The notes under the pieces: model-generated
Seen by the model: the letters and a program-made list of their open reading frames with translations, nothing else
Databases searched by the model: none
Told to the model about the DNA's origin: nothing
Position numbers and translations under genes: made by a program
Shown here: positions 8,010 through 15,019 of the stretch, piece by piece
Layout: each line of letters starts with the position of its first letter
Position numbering within the stretch: position 1 is the first letter of the stretch
DNA from: Campylobacteraceae bacterium
GTDB taxonomy: Bacteria; Campylobacterota; Campylobacteria; Campylobacterales; Sulfurovaceae
Direction of reading: 5' to 3'
DNA length: 30,262 nt
NCBI GenBank assembly: GCA_027023325.1
Contig: JALVVQ010000257.1
Location: forward strand, 1 to 30,262

Positions 8010-8507
8010 CTAATGTGCTACTTTGTTTCTCAAGAACAGTTCTCTCTTTTTGATGCCAAGCAGAGGATCTTTGGTGAGATTAGGGTAGGTAGCATGGATA
8101 CCCTTGCCATCATCCCCATGGCATCCACCACAGATGCTGGTATAAAAGCCTACGGCATCATCAGGGTAGGGTTGTTTGCATTTTCTTCCGGAAAGTGTCA
8201 TGACATAGCAGGCGATCTTTTCCGCCTCCTCGCGAGGTGCATAGCCACCTTCCATCACCTCATTCTTTTTGAATTGCAATTGTGTGGAGCCGTGATTGAT
8301 GACATCCATGATATACTGCTTGAGAGTCGTATCGCTTCGGATGAGAGCAAGCTCCTCTTTGGTGTGTGAGGTACGATGTGTTTGAATATGTTTTGCGTAT
8401 GTGTTGTTGGATTTTGTTTTTGATTGTTTCTTGTCCTGCTGCTTGGCATTGTATGCGGCATAGCCAAAGATGAGCAGCAGGACAAAGAAAGGAGTGAGTT
8501 TTTGCAT
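8010..8507 (-). CDS. Small membrane-anchored c-type cytochrome, CcoP-like segment
   Basis: 165 residues. An N-terminal hydrophobic segment (residues 6-20) is a signal anchor. One heme-binding CGGCH motif (C126, C129, H130) is followed by GDDGKG and PNLT, as in CcoP-type cytochrome c domains. The part before the heme site (about 60-108, YIMDVINHG to AEKIACYVMTLSG) looks like the tail of a preceding cytochrome c domain. The protein stops about 35 residues after the heme motif, with no methionine ligand segment, so it looks like the middle of a diheme CcoP with both ends missing. It lies 25 bases downstream of the MoaD-like gene on the same strand. Heme binding is well supported; the electron partner is unknown. 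Confidence 0.82.
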   Translation of the reverse strand: MQKLTPFFVLLLIFGYAAYNAKQQDKKQSKTKSNNTYAKHIQTHRTSHTKEELALIRSDTTLKQYIMDVINHGSTQLQFKKNEVMEGGYAPREEAEKIACYVMTLSGRKCKQPYPDDAVGFYTSICGGCHGDDGKGIHATYPNLTKDPLLGIKKRELFLRNKVAH

Positions 8508-8532
8508 CGTATGGCTAGGCCAGGCGCTATGC

Positions 8533-8814
8533 TTAGCCGTTGTTTTTGCCTACATAGGCAGCGACATGCCCAGGGATACCACCGGGAGGGACAAGTGCGA
8601 TCTTGTCTCCGTCTTTGAGTTTCGTATCTTTGGGCATGATACGATGGTTGACAAAGACCGCTTCTACTTCATCGTCACGCAGCCCTACCTGCTCCAAAAG
8701 TTGATAAAGGGTAATCTCTTCCATGATCTCTAGTGGTGAGGTGGAGCAGTCTATGCCTTTGTCGTTGAGCTGCTGTTTGAGAAATGAGAATGCACTGAAT
8801 TTGATAGTGGCCAT
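8533..8814 (-). CDS. MoaD/ThiS-family ubiquitin-fold protein with internal Gly-Gly
   Basis: 93 residues. The pattern of strands, VNHRIMPKDTKLKDGDKIALVPP, and length fit the MoaD/ThiS sulfur-carrier family. Normal MoaD and ThiS end in Gly-Gly, the site of adenylation and thiocarboxylate formation. Here the diglycine is at 78-79 (VPPGG) and is followed by a 14-residue tail ending NNG. Similar tailed forms are known near some tungsten or molybdenum oxidoreductases, as far as I recall, and may need proteolytic processing or not work as carriers at all. Start ATG at 8814 has AAGGAAG upstream. No molybdopterin or thiamine gene lies nearby. Divergent from the exported protein gene at 8928. Confidence 0.8.
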   Translation of the reverse strand: MATIKFSAFSFLKQQLNDKGIDCSTSPLEIMEEITLYQLLEQVGLRDDEVEAVFVNHRIMPKDTKLKDGDKIALVPPGGIPGHVAAYVGKNNG

Positions 8815-8834
8815 GGTGTCTTCCTTGATTGTGA

Positions 8835-8852
8835 TAGCGTAAGTATACGCTA
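8835..8852. promoter_or_regulatory. Inverted repeat in divergent gap (possible operator)
   Basis: TAGCGTA (8835-8841), four-base spacer AGTA, TACGCTA (8846-8852): a perfect 7-bp inverted repeat between the divergent MoaD-like gene and the 8928 gene. Its position suits a regulator site, but no regulator gene is adjacent. Confidence 0.35.
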
Positions 8853-8902
8853 AATGTGGTTGGAGTTTATTGATATGTATTGGGTGGTTTATCTCTAAAA
8901 GC

Positions 8903-8908
8903 TATAAT
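8903..8908 (+). promoter_or_regulatory. -10 box upstream of the 8928 gene
   Basis: TATAAT 19 bases before the ATG at 8928; AAAGGAG at 8916-8922 is the ribosome binding site. Confidence 0.5.
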
Positions 8909-8927
8909 GTAGCCCAAAGGAGCAGCC

Positions 8928-9371
8928 ATGAAAAAAGTGATACTATCGATACTCTTATGGGTGAGTCTCAGCTTCAGTGTAGAGGCGCAAGAGATCAGAG
9001 CAGATGTGATCAAGGTTACGGTGACGGGGAAGAGTGCTTACCGATTCAATGTGACACTAGAGAGTGATGAGACAGGATGCCAGCAGTATGCCGACTGGTG
9101 GGAAGTATTGGATGCCCAAGGCACGCTTCTCTACCGTCGCATCCTTTTTCATTCTCACCCTGATGATCAGCCCTTTACCCGCTCTGGTGGCAATATTGCG
9201 CTGAAGCCTGAGCAAAAAGTCTATGTGCGCGGACATATGAATAAACTGGGATATGTAGGAGATGTGTTTGAGGGGTCTGTCTCTTTTGGTTTTAAAAAAG
9301 CAGTGAAGCCACCTTTATTCCCCAAAGCTTTGGAAAAGCAGGCACCGCTGCCTGATGGGTGTGCTTTTTAG
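8928..9371 (+). CDS. Exported protein of unknown function
   Basis: 147 residues. A typical signal peptide (MKKVILSILLWVSLSFSVEAQ, cleavage near residue 20) predicts a periplasmic protein. The mature part is beta-rich and has a recognisable pattern shared by small uncharacterised periplasmic proteins in other proteobacteria: a DETGCQQYADWWEVLD segment followed by HSHPDDQPFTRS. Two cysteines (in ETGCQQ and near the end in DGCAF) could form a disulfide. I cannot assign a function. The ATG has AAAGGAG upstream and a -10 box. The gene ends in a 4-base overlap with the convergent DUF502 gene. Confidence 0.75.
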   Translation: MKKVILSILLWVSLSFSVEAQEIRADVIKVTVTGKSAYRFNVTLESDETGCQQYADWWEVLDAQGTLLYRRILFHSHPDDQPFTRSGGNIALKPEQKVYVRGHMNKLGYVGDVFEGSVSFGFKKAVKPPLFPKALEKQAPLPDGCAF

Positions 9372-10033
9372 TCTAAAGGTGCCGTATTTTGGAGCCATTG
9401 ACTCAGAGGTGTGAGTGCTTCTGTCTTTTTTGGCTTACTCTTGATAATATCGGCAAAACTTTTGACTCCCATTGAGAGCAGATACTGCAAGTTGTCGTCA
9501 AAGGTTGCTCCTTCGATGACATAGATATTGTCCTTGTGTACCTCAAACATATAGCCTCCGTTGGGAATAGGAGACATGGAGAGAGTGACGGTGTAGTGGT
9601 CTTGGATGATGCTCTCCTTTTGGGAGTACATGAGTCCTATGTTATACCCTTCATTGGCAAAGCCGCGAATGGCAACGACGAGTACCTGGTTTTCTCCTTG
9701 TTTGGAGGAATTGAAGATACCTACCAGATCTTTGATGGTTTTGTAGCCGGGGATTTTCTCCAGTAGCCTCTCAAAGAATCCTGCCAGTCTGGTACGCATA
9801 AAATGCCCGATGAGGTAGAGGATGAGGAAAAAGACCAGCAACACCAAGATAAACCAGAGATATTCATGGTTCTGTGGTGTGAACCCGACAAAGTTCAGTG
9901 CCCAGTTGACGAGTCGGTCTATCTTGCCATAGAGCCAGAGGATCAGTACTGCCACGATCACAAGTGGCAGGAGACCAAAAAGACCTTGTAGGGCAGTGTG
10001 GGTAAAGTGTTTTAAAAGAGAGTTTTGTTTCAT
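9368..10033 (-). CDS. DUF502 family inner membrane protein
   Basis: 221 residues. Two hydrophobic segments near residues 15-35 (LLPLVIVAVLILWLYGKID) and 58-80 (YLWFILVLLVFFLILYLIGH) are followed by a soluble domain. The junction FFERLLEKIPGYKTIKDLVGIF is the hallmark of DUF502 (COG2928). The family is widespread and has no settled biochemical role; a link to membrane or envelope homeostasis is possible. The ATG at 10033 has AAGGA about ten bases upstream. Its 3' end overlaps the convergent exported-protein gene by 4 bases. The upstream gap carries two palindromic repeats. Confidence 0.88.
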   Translation of the reverse strand: MKQNSLLKHFTHTALQGLFGLLPLVIVAVLILWLYGKIDRLVNWALNFVGFTPQNHEYLWFILVLLVFFLILYLIGHFMRTRLAGFFERLLEKIPGYKTIKDLVGIFNSSKQGENQVLVVAIRGFANEGYNIGLMYSQKESIIQDHYTVTLSMSPIPNGGYMFEVHKDNIYVIEGATFDDNLQYLLSMGVKSFADIIKSKPKKTEALTPLSQWLQNTAPLD

Positions 10034-10130
10034 AGGTATGGTTCCTTGTTATATGCTAGATGCATATCTTACACTATCTTGGCTTGAGTTATTGCCACTC
10101 TTGAAGATTGGCAATGATATCTTCCATCCT

Positions 10131-10156
10131 GTAGGGTGTTGTCCCCCGACAACACC
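10131..10156 (+). repeat. REP-like palindrome, copy B
   Basis: GTAGG head, then a perfect 9-bp stem GGTGTTGTC (10135-10143), loop CCCC, GACAACACC (10148-10156). It differs from copy A by one compensated base pair (C-G instead of G-C) and by the loop, which indicates that the hairpin itself has been preserved. Confidence 0.8.
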
Positions 10157-10200
10157 AATAAGTCGCAATAGATGAAATTTTTTTATACATTCGAAGTTTT

Positions 10201-10226
10201 GGTGTTGTGAGGGCACAACACCCTGC
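10201..10226 (-). repeat. REP-like palindrome, copy C (inverted to B)
   Basis: GGTGTTGTG (10201-10209), loop AGGG, CACAACACC (10214-10222), followed by CTGC; read on the minus strand this is copy A with head GCAGG. Copies B and C face each other 44 bases apart, like a two-unit BIME. The 268-base gap 10034-10301 holds nothing else I can support: short ORFs in it overlap these repeats and look like chance. Confidence 0.8.
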
Positions 10227-10301
10227 GGTTCCATTTGTGTATTTTACTCTAAGAATAATGATGTAAATATTTTTCATATGTCATTTTTTCACTATATTGA
10301 A

Positions 10302-12197
10302 TCACTCCAACTCCTCTAACCACGCCTCAACATCCGCATCACTAGCCATCCGCCAATCCGCTCTAGGGCTCAGAGAGATAGTGCCGACTTTGGGCCCATC
10401 AGGCATACAGCTGCGCTTGAACTGCTGGGTGAAAAAGCGTCGCAGGAATACTTTGAGCCATTTGGTGATGGTGTCCTCGTTATATTTCCCCTCGAATGCC
10501 AAGCCAGCCAAGAAGCGTATCTTGGTGGGTTTGGCGCCGTATTTGATGAAGTGGTAGAGGAAGAAGTCATGCAGCTCATAAGGGCCTACGATGGCTTCTG
10601 TCTCTTGGGTGATGGTGTCATCATTGGCAGGGAGGAGTTCTGGGCTGATGGGGGTAGTGAGAATATCATCGATGATGTCGGCAATGGACTCGTTGGATTT
10701 GTAGTATTCGATGACATACTTTATGAGGGTTTTTGGGATGCCGCTGTTGAGGGCATACATACTCATGTGGTCACCGTTGTAGGTGCTCCATCCTAGAGCG
10801 ATCTCGCTGAGGTCACCGGTGCCGATGACCAGTCCACCCTCTTTGTTCGCCATGTTCATGAGGATGCTTGTCCTGACTCTGGCTTGGACATTTTCGTATA
10901 CAACGCTGAGTTCCTCTGGGTCATGTTCGATCGCTTCAAACTCTTTGAGCGCGAGCTCTGTGATATCGACGGTCTTGAGTGTGACGCCCAAGGCTTCGCA
11001 GAGTTTGATGGCATTGGATTTGGTGCGGCTGGTGGTACCAAATCCTGGCATGGTGACAGCGATGATTTCTCTGGCATCCCATCCCATGATCTCATAGGCC
11101 TTGTGCGTAGAGAGCAGTGCCAGTGTAGAGTCCAACCCTCCGCTGATACCGATGAGGGCTTTGGGGATCTTGGCATGGCGCATGCGCTTGATAAGTCCGT
11201 GGGCTTGTATCTGGACGATCTCATCACAACGGGCTGTTTTGTCTGCGTGTATGGAGGGGACAAAAGGGGCAGGGTTGATTGTTCTTTCCAGTGTGCTGAT
11301 CTCTGGTAGTTTACCTACGGTGATTGTGCGTGTCTTTTTGCGTCTGCCATCACTGTAGCTAGACTCAGCGAGCCTGAGAAATCGCAGCTTTTCCAGATCG
11401 ATATCCGCAGTGATGAGATGACTTTGTTGGCTGAAGCGTTCATTTTCTGCCACCGTACTGCCATACTCTGCGATGAGGGCATGTCCCCCAAAGACGGTAT
11501 CGGTAGAGGATTCGCCCACACCTGCGGAGCTATAGATATAGGCAGCCATGCAGCGTGCGCTCTGAGTGCGTACGAGCTCTTCACGGTAGGCGTGCTTGCC
11601 TATGAGTTCGTTGCTGGCAGAGAGGTTGAGTAGGAGGTTCGCACCATTGCTTGCCATGTGATTGCTCGGTGGAGTGACCGCCCAGAGGTCTTCACATAGC
11701 TCGACCCCCAAGGTCATATCTGCCTTGTCTGTAAAGAGCAGATCGACACCAAAGGGTACTTCATGATCCAGTATAGTGGTGGTGCTTCTGACGATATCTC
11801 GTCCTGTGACAAAGTGGCGTTTTTCATAGAACTCTTTGGTGTTGGGGAGGTAGGACTTGGGGATGAGTCCCAGCATCTGCCCGTTTTGGATCACTACGGC
11901 ACAGTTGTAGAGTCTGTCTGCTTCCAGCAGGGCATATCCGATGACTGCGATGGTAGAGATATCTTGGGTCTGTTCCAATAGCCCTTGAAGCGCACTGTCT
12001 TGAGCTTCAAGCAGGGTTTGATTGGCAAACAGATCGTGTGTGGTGTAGCCCGTCAATGTGAGTTCTGGGAAGACAACCACACAGACCTCTTTTTTCTCTG
12101 CTTGTCTAATGAGAGAGAGAACCTCGGTTGCATTTTTGCTAGGATTGGCTACTGTGGTGTGGTTGACAGCGGCTGCGACTCGGTAATATCCGTACAT
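10302..12197 (-). CDS. nadE: Glutamine-dependent NAD+ synthetase
   Basis: 631 residues, a two-domain enzyme making NAD+ from deamido-NAD+, ATP and glutamine. The N-terminal nitrilase-type glutaminase has E45 (VFPELTLTGY), K114 (LIPKSYLPNTKEFYE) and nucleophile C168 (GVELCEDLW). The C-terminal synthetase has the ATP pyrophosphatase P-loop SGGLDS at 352-357, then GTGDLSEIALGWSTYNGDH. Length fits the long bacterial form. The start ATG at 12197 (MYGYYRVAAAV) has GGAGAAG upstream. It is a stand-alone gene between repeats and divergent from the SpoU methyltransferase gene. Confidence 0.96.
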   Translation of the reverse strand: MYGYYRVAAAVNHTTVANPSKNATEVLSLIRQAEKKEVCVVVFPELTLTGYTTHDLFANQTLLEAQDSALQGLLEQTQDISTIAVIGYALLEADRLYNCAVVIQNGQMLGLIPKSYLPNTKEFYEKRHFVTGRDIVRSTTTILDHEVPFGVDLLFTDKADMTLGVELCEDLWAVTPPSNHMASNGANLLLNLSASNELIGKHAYREELVRTQSARCMAAYIYSSAGVGESSTDTVFGGHALIAEYGSTVAENERFSQQSHLITADIDLEKLRFLRLAESSYSDGRRKKTRTITVGKLPEISTLERTINPAPFVPSIHADKTARCDEIVQIQAHGLIKRMRHAKIPKALIGISGGLDSTLALLSTHKAYEIMGWDAREIIAVTMPGFGTTSRTKSNAIKLCEALGVTLKTVDITELALKEFEAIEHDPEELSVVYENVQARVRTSILMNMANKEGGLVIGTGDLSEIALGWSTYNGDHMSMYALNSGIPKTLIKYVIEYYKSNESIADIIDDILTTPISPELLPANDDTITQETEAIVGPYELHDFFLYHFIKYGAKPTKIRFLAGLAFEGKYNEDTITKWLKVFLRRFFTQQFKRSCMPDGPKVGTISLSPRADWRMASDADVEAWLEELE

Positions 12198-12226
12198 CTA
12201 TCTTCTCCATAGGGGAAATGAAGCAT

Positions 12227-12250
12227 GGTGCGTTGGCAAACACACCCTAC
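12227..12250 (-). repeat. REP-like palindrome, copy D
   Basis: On the minus strand GTAGGGTGTGTT, loop TGCC, AACGCACC: an 8-bp stem with one mismatch. The GTAGGGTG head matches copies A and B. It lies in the divergent gap between nadE and the SpoU methyltransferase gene. Confidence 0.6.
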
Positions 12251-12276
12251 AGTGCTTGTATTTTATCATAAGTTGT

Positions 12277-12282
12277 TATAAT
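12277..12282 (+). promoter_or_regulatory. -10 box for the SpoU methyltransferase gene
   Basis: TATAAT 29 bases before the ATG at 12311, in a T-rich context. Confidence 0.45.
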
Positions 12283-12310
12283 CTTCTAAAAATCCAAATA
12301 CAGGTATCCT

Positions 12311-13093
12311 ATGAACCTTATAGAGATAGAAAACCTAGAACTTCCCGAACTCCAAATCTACCGCAAGATGCGTGGCAATGCTTTTGATGTGGATAATAGT
12401 TTTATCGCAGATAGCCCCAAGGTTGTCAATATGTTACTGGAGGGTGACATAGGTGTGAACAGTATCTTGGCAACGCATGCCTATTATGAAGAGCATAGGG
12501 CACTTATCGAGCGCAGCAAGGTTCCCAAATGTTATGTGGGGGAGAAGGCGCTACTGGAGACCATCGTAGGGCACAGTATACACCATAATGTCATGATGCA
12601 TGGCAGGCGACCTGAGAATGTGCCGCTGGAGCAGATGGGAGACCGTATCATCATGCTGGATGCCTTGAGCAATATGGAGAATGTCGGAGCGATAGCCCGT
12701 AGTGCCGCAGCCCTGGGTGTGGACTCTATGATGTTACCAGTGGCTGCACCTCACCCGTATGGTAGAAGAGCCATACGGGTGTCGATGGGATATGTAAGTC
12801 GGTTGCAGATCCACCGTTTTGAGCATCTGGAGCAGAGTATCATCAAGCTAAAAGCGCTAGGATATACGATCTACGCAGCAGAAGCAGACGAGGGTGCCAT
12901 GACATTGTCAACCCTTGACACTGTGCCTGACAAATGGGTTGTCATCATGGGCAATGAAGAGAGAGGCGTGTCAAGAGAGATCCTGGCATTGTGTGACCAG
13001 ACACTGCAGATCGAGATGGCTTCAGGCATCAAGAGTTTTAATGTCTCGATCGCAGCTTCAATCATCATGCATTGGTTGGTGGTAAAACCGTAG
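12311..13093 (+). CDS. SpoU/TrmH-family RNA 2'-O-methyltransferase
   Basis: 260 residues, SPOUT fold, transferring methyl from SAM to a ribose 2'-OH of tRNA or rRNA. An N-terminal substrate-binding region (about 10-105) precedes the SpoU domain. The three SpoU motifs are complete: motif 1 NVGAIARSA near 117-126, motif 2 VVIMGNEERGVS near 215-225, motif 3 FNVSIAASIIMH near 242-253. The architecture resembles TsnR/RlmB-like proteins, but which nucleotide is modified cannot be told from sequence. The ATG at 12311 is the first in-frame start after the -10 box; the ribosome binding site is weak. The TAG stop is followed at once by GATGGGGTGCCCCA, a short palindrome. Confidence 0.9.
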   Translation: MNLIEIENLELPELQIYRKMRGNAFDVDNSFIADSPKVVNMLLEGDIGVNSILATHAYYEEHRALIERSKVPKCYVGEKALLETIVGHSIHHNVMMHGRRPENVPLEQMGDRIIMLDALSNMENVGAIARSAAALGVDSMMLPVAAPHPYGRRAIRVSMGYVSRLQIHRFEHLEQSIIKLKALGYTIYAAEADEGAMTLSTLDTVPDKWVVIMGNEERGVSREILALCDQTLQIEMASGIKSFNVSIAASIIMHWLVVKP

Positions 13094-13106
13094 GATGGGG
13101 TGCCCC
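13090..13106 (+). repeat. Short palindrome with GTAGG head (weak member)
   Basis: GTAGGA then TGGGG-TG-CCCCA (13096-13107). The head overlaps the stop codon of the SpoU gene. The stem is only five base pairs, so its membership in the repeat family is uncertain; it may instead help end transcription between these convergent genes. Confidence 0.35.
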
Positions 13107-13129
13107 ACTCTGGACATACACCCCCTATA

Positions 13130-14929
13130 TTATTGAATCGTCTTAAGCTGCTTTGTAAACTGCTCAGGCGGAATAAATCCTGTGAAAAACTTATCACTCA
13201 ATGCCTTGCCTTTGCTATCAAAAAAGAGAATATTGGGCGCGCCAAAAAGACCATATTTTTTCAAAATAGCTTGCTCTTCAGGGGTATTTTTAGTGATGTC
13301 GATCTGGATGAACTTGAATCGCTCTAGCTCTTTTTTGACAGTGGGATCAGGGAAGGTGATATTTTCCAGTTCGGTACAGGCAGCACATCCCTCTTTGCCA
13401 ATATCGACAACCACTGGTTTGCCTGCCTTGTTCGCCTCTGCAACTTCTGTGAGGAGTCTTTCGACTGAGTAGCCTTGTCTGACGGATCGATCTTCTATCA
13501 CCTCTGTGGTGGCAACACCGCTTTTGGTGCCTGTAAATCTGTCTAGTGGGTGCAGTAAGGAGTGTGAGCCACTGACGGCACCCATGAAGAGCATGGCACC
13601 ATAAAGAAGCATCACCAATCCAGAAAGGGTAATCAATTTGGAAAGACCACTGCGTTTGTCACTGTTGTCAAAGACACCGATATACACTGCAGAGCCCATC
13701 AGTAGCAGAGATGCCAACAGCAGCGTAAGGCTAGGAGGCAATAGCCTTTCGACCATATAAAGTGCCATCATAAGCATGAGTACACCAAAGATCTGTGAGA
13801 TACGCATCATCCAGCCGCCGGGCTTGGGCATGAATTTGCCTGCACCCAGACCTACCAACAGTAGTGGTACTCCCATGCCTATACTCATTACAAAGAGTGC
13901 CAGCCCACCAAGGAATGCATCCCCAGTCTGAGAGATAAAGAGGATAGCCCCACCCAGCGGTGGCGCGACACAGGGGCCTACAATCAGCGCAGAGAGCACT
14001 CCCATGATAGCAGTGCCGAGGATACCTTTGCCCTGGGCATTGTCACTGGCAGAGCTGAGTTTGGATTGCCATGAGGCAGGCAGGCCGATCTCGAAAAAGC
14101 CGAAGAGGGAAAATGCCAGAGCTACGAACATGGCGGAAAAGAGGATAATGACCCAGGGCTTTGCCATGGCTGCCTGAATATCTGCGCCCACGAGACCAGC
14201 AATGACGCCCACCACCGTATAAGCCAAAGCCATGGCAAGCACATAGATAAGGGAGGTGAAAAAGGCTTTTCCGGGACTGGGCTTCTCCTCTTTGCCTGCC
14301 TGGGAAATAATGATGGAAGAAAGAATGGGGATCATAGGGAAGATGCAGGGTGTCAATGCCAAAAAGAGCCCAAAGACAAAGAAAAGCATAAGGATAAAGA
14401 AGGGATTTTCTTTGACCAGTACATCAGCGATCTTGCCAGTGTTTCCCTCTTGTGTCAGCCTGGATATCTTGGCAAAAAAGCTTTCAGGTTCTCCTTCATA
14501 GGCAAATGTGAACTTTCTCACCTGCGGCTGGTAGCAGATGCCACCATCAGAACAGCCAGTCATTTCGATAGCGAGGGTGTAGTCTTTGTTGACCTTGCTC
14601 TCTATCTCCTTGAGGGGAATGTCTACGGAGATATCATGGTAAATATCAAACTCCCCGTGTTTTTCAGTGGGTGGAAGCGTAGGTTTGAGTTCGGTTTGTA
14701 TGGGGTCAGTAATTTTGAAATGCAGGTCTTTGCCATAGATATAGATCTTGTCGCCCAGTGTGATCTTTGTTTTGATCTTGTCGCCCTCTTTGACGGCGCT
14801 GGCTTTGAAAGCCTCAGCAGGGGAGAGAAAACTTTGCTTGGGAAGCTTGAGCCCTCCGAATCCTTCCGCATGGCTTATGGTAGTAGCTAAAAGTATCGCA
14901 CACAGTAAAAAAATCTTCTTGAATGTCAT
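13130..14929 (-). CDS. dsbD: Thiol:disulfide interchange protein DsbD
   Basis: 599 residues with all three DsbD parts. Signal peptide 1-21; periplasmic alpha domain about 22-160 with redox pair C126/C132 (TGCSDGGIC); eight-helix membrane domain about 175-465 with C195 (LTPCIFPM) and C320 (VGPCVAPP); C-terminal thioredoxin-like gamma domain with C515-AA-C518. It carries electrons from cytoplasmic thioredoxin across the inner membrane to periplasmic partners such as cytochrome c maturation proteins and isomerases. The ATG at 14929 gives a clean signal peptide. A TATAGT box on the minus strand at 14969-14964 may be its -10. It is divergent from a thioredoxin-fold DUF255 gene. The window contains one likely client class, c-type cytochromes. 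Confidence 0.95.
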   Translation of the reverse strand: MTFKKIFLLCAILLATTISHAEGFGGLKLPKQSFLSPAEAFKASAVKEGDKIKTKITLGDKIYIYGKDLHFKITDPIQTELKPTLPPTEKHGEFDIYHDISVDIPLKEIESKVNKDYTLAIEMTGCSDGGICYQPQVRKFTFAYEGEPESFFAKISRLTQEGNTGKIADVLVKENPFFILMLFFVFGLFLALTPCIFPMIPILSSIIISQAGKEEKPSPGKAFFTSLIYVLAMALAYTVVGVIAGLVGADIQAAMAKPWVIILFSAMFVALAFSLFGFFEIGLPASWQSKLSSASDNAQGKGILGTAIMGVLSALIVGPCVAPPLGGAILFISQTGDAFLGGLALFVMSIGMGVPLLLVGLGAGKFMPKPGGWMMRISQIFGVLMLMMALYMVERLLPPSLTLLLASLLLMGSAVYIGVFDNSDKRSGLSKLITLSGLVMLLYGAMLFMGAVSGSHSLLHPLDRFTGTKSGVATTEVIEDRSVRQGYSVERLLTEVAEANKAGKPVVVDIGKEGCAACTELENITFPDPTVKKELERFKFIQIDITKNTPEEQAILKKYGLFGAPNILFFDSKGKALSDKFFTGFIPPEQFTKQLKTIQ

Positions 14930-15019
14930 CTTTGTACTCTCTTTTAAAGGTTGTTAGTGTAAAACTATATCCAAGAATGATAAACAATAACAGTGTAGTA
15001 AATGTGCAAAGGGCAAGAG

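Noticed and set aside
10049..10277. Two overlapping minus-strand short open frames between DUF502 and nadE
   Set aside because: Both run through the two inverted palindromes, show no family features and have low-quality starts.
15002..15019. Upstream ATG for the DUF255 protein
   Set aside because: No ribosome binding site precedes it, whereas AAAGGG is well placed for the ATG at 15020.
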